Position numbers and translations under genes: made by a program. Shown one piece after another: positions 14,023 to 14,128 of a stretch of DNA of 14,128 bases (position 1 is the first letter of the stretch; each line of letters begins with the position of its first letter). The notes beneath the pieces are model-generated. The model ran no database searches. It was not told where the DNA came from and saw only the letters and a list, made by a program, of their open reading frames with translations. The stretch is from an uncultured Collinsella sp. (GTDB lineage: Bacteria; Actinomycetota; Coriobacteriia; Coriobacteriales; Coriobacteriaceae), in assembly GCA_900766165.1 (NCBI GenBank), contig CAAFUK010000013.1:1-14128 (forward strand). Direction: 5' to 3'.

Positions 14023-14100
14023 TTTTGGGTTACTTTCCAAAATATTCCGCAGGACGCAAAGGGGTCCCCCGCGCGAAGCGCGCCGCGGAGGCCTTTTCAT
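14023..14100. repeat. Hairpin-bearing intergenic repeat, right copy (inverted)
   Basis: The core at 14037-14081 is the inverted counterpart of the left-end repeat, sharing the 12-mer TTCCGCAGGACG (14045-14056). Internal structures include TTTTGG/CCAAAA (14023-14042), GGGGTCCCC and GCGC-GAA-GCGC (14071-14081). The sequence between the repressor gene and this repeat holds only the operator at 13884-13898 and no recognisable gene. Confidence 0.5.
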
Positions 14101-14103
14101 GTC

Positions 14104-14128
14104 AGATTGGGAGAGCACACGTCTGAAC
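14104..14128 (+). other. Probable Illumina TruSeq adapter remnant at the sequence edge
   Basis: The last 25 bases match the start of the TruSeq indexed adapter at 23 of 25 positions. The final 17 bases, AGAGCACACGTCTGAAC, are identical. Two mismatches lie at 14108 and 14111. The location at the very end of the sequence is typical of untrimmed adapter carried into an assembly. It should be excluded from biological interpretation. Confidence 0.85.

Noticed and set aside
13894..14118. Minus-strand open frame at the right edge
   Set aside because: It runs through the hairpin repeat and the adapter-like bases, so it cannot be a genuine gene.

Overview
The window looks like a contig fragment from a GC-rich gut Coriobacteriia species. 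Collinsella is my best guess, from gene content and overall protein style rather than from a marker gene. All confident genes but one are on the minus strand.

Layout. Positions 1-50 carry a hairpin-bearing repeat, and a related copy lies inverted at about 14037-14081 at the other end. Positions 226-3251 form an accessory, visibly AT-richer region. It holds a small XRE regulator, divergent from a membrane protein with Cys/His repeats and sharing a perfect palindrome with it, and then a toxin-antitoxin-like pair (a DUF3990 ADP-ribosyltransferase-like protein plus a C-terminal-HTH protein). A 20-bp-arm palindrome, built from two copies of one operator, sits in front of that pair. Positions 3282-8041 hold housekeeping genes: the YihA/EngB GTPase, MTA/SAH nucleosidase, a membrane-anchored class A beta-lactamase-like protein, pyruvate formate-lyase activating enzyme, and a DegV protein.

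Positions 8245-13863 form a sucrose (or short fructoside) uptake cluster. In transcription order it has a LacI-type repressor, a divergent GH32 enzyme, a PTS EIIBC permease and a canonical GH32 sucrose-6-phosphate hydrolase. A promoter with a perfect -35 box lies between the repressor gene and the first GH32 gene. It is embedded in two abutting 17-bp operator repeats, with a third inverted site upstream and a fourth in front of the repressor gene, so a sugar-responsive, autoregulated operon is likely. The permease would import and phosphorylate sucrose, and the GH32 enzyme(s) would cleave sucrose-6-phosphate to glucose-6-phosphate and fructose. No fructokinase or EIIA is present here.

The last 25 bases match the Illumina TruSeq adapter at 23 of 25 positions, so the right edge is probably an assembly artefact and should not be read as biology. 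No tRNA, rRNA, CRISPR array or transposase was seen. No gene-free gap exceeds about 300 bases.
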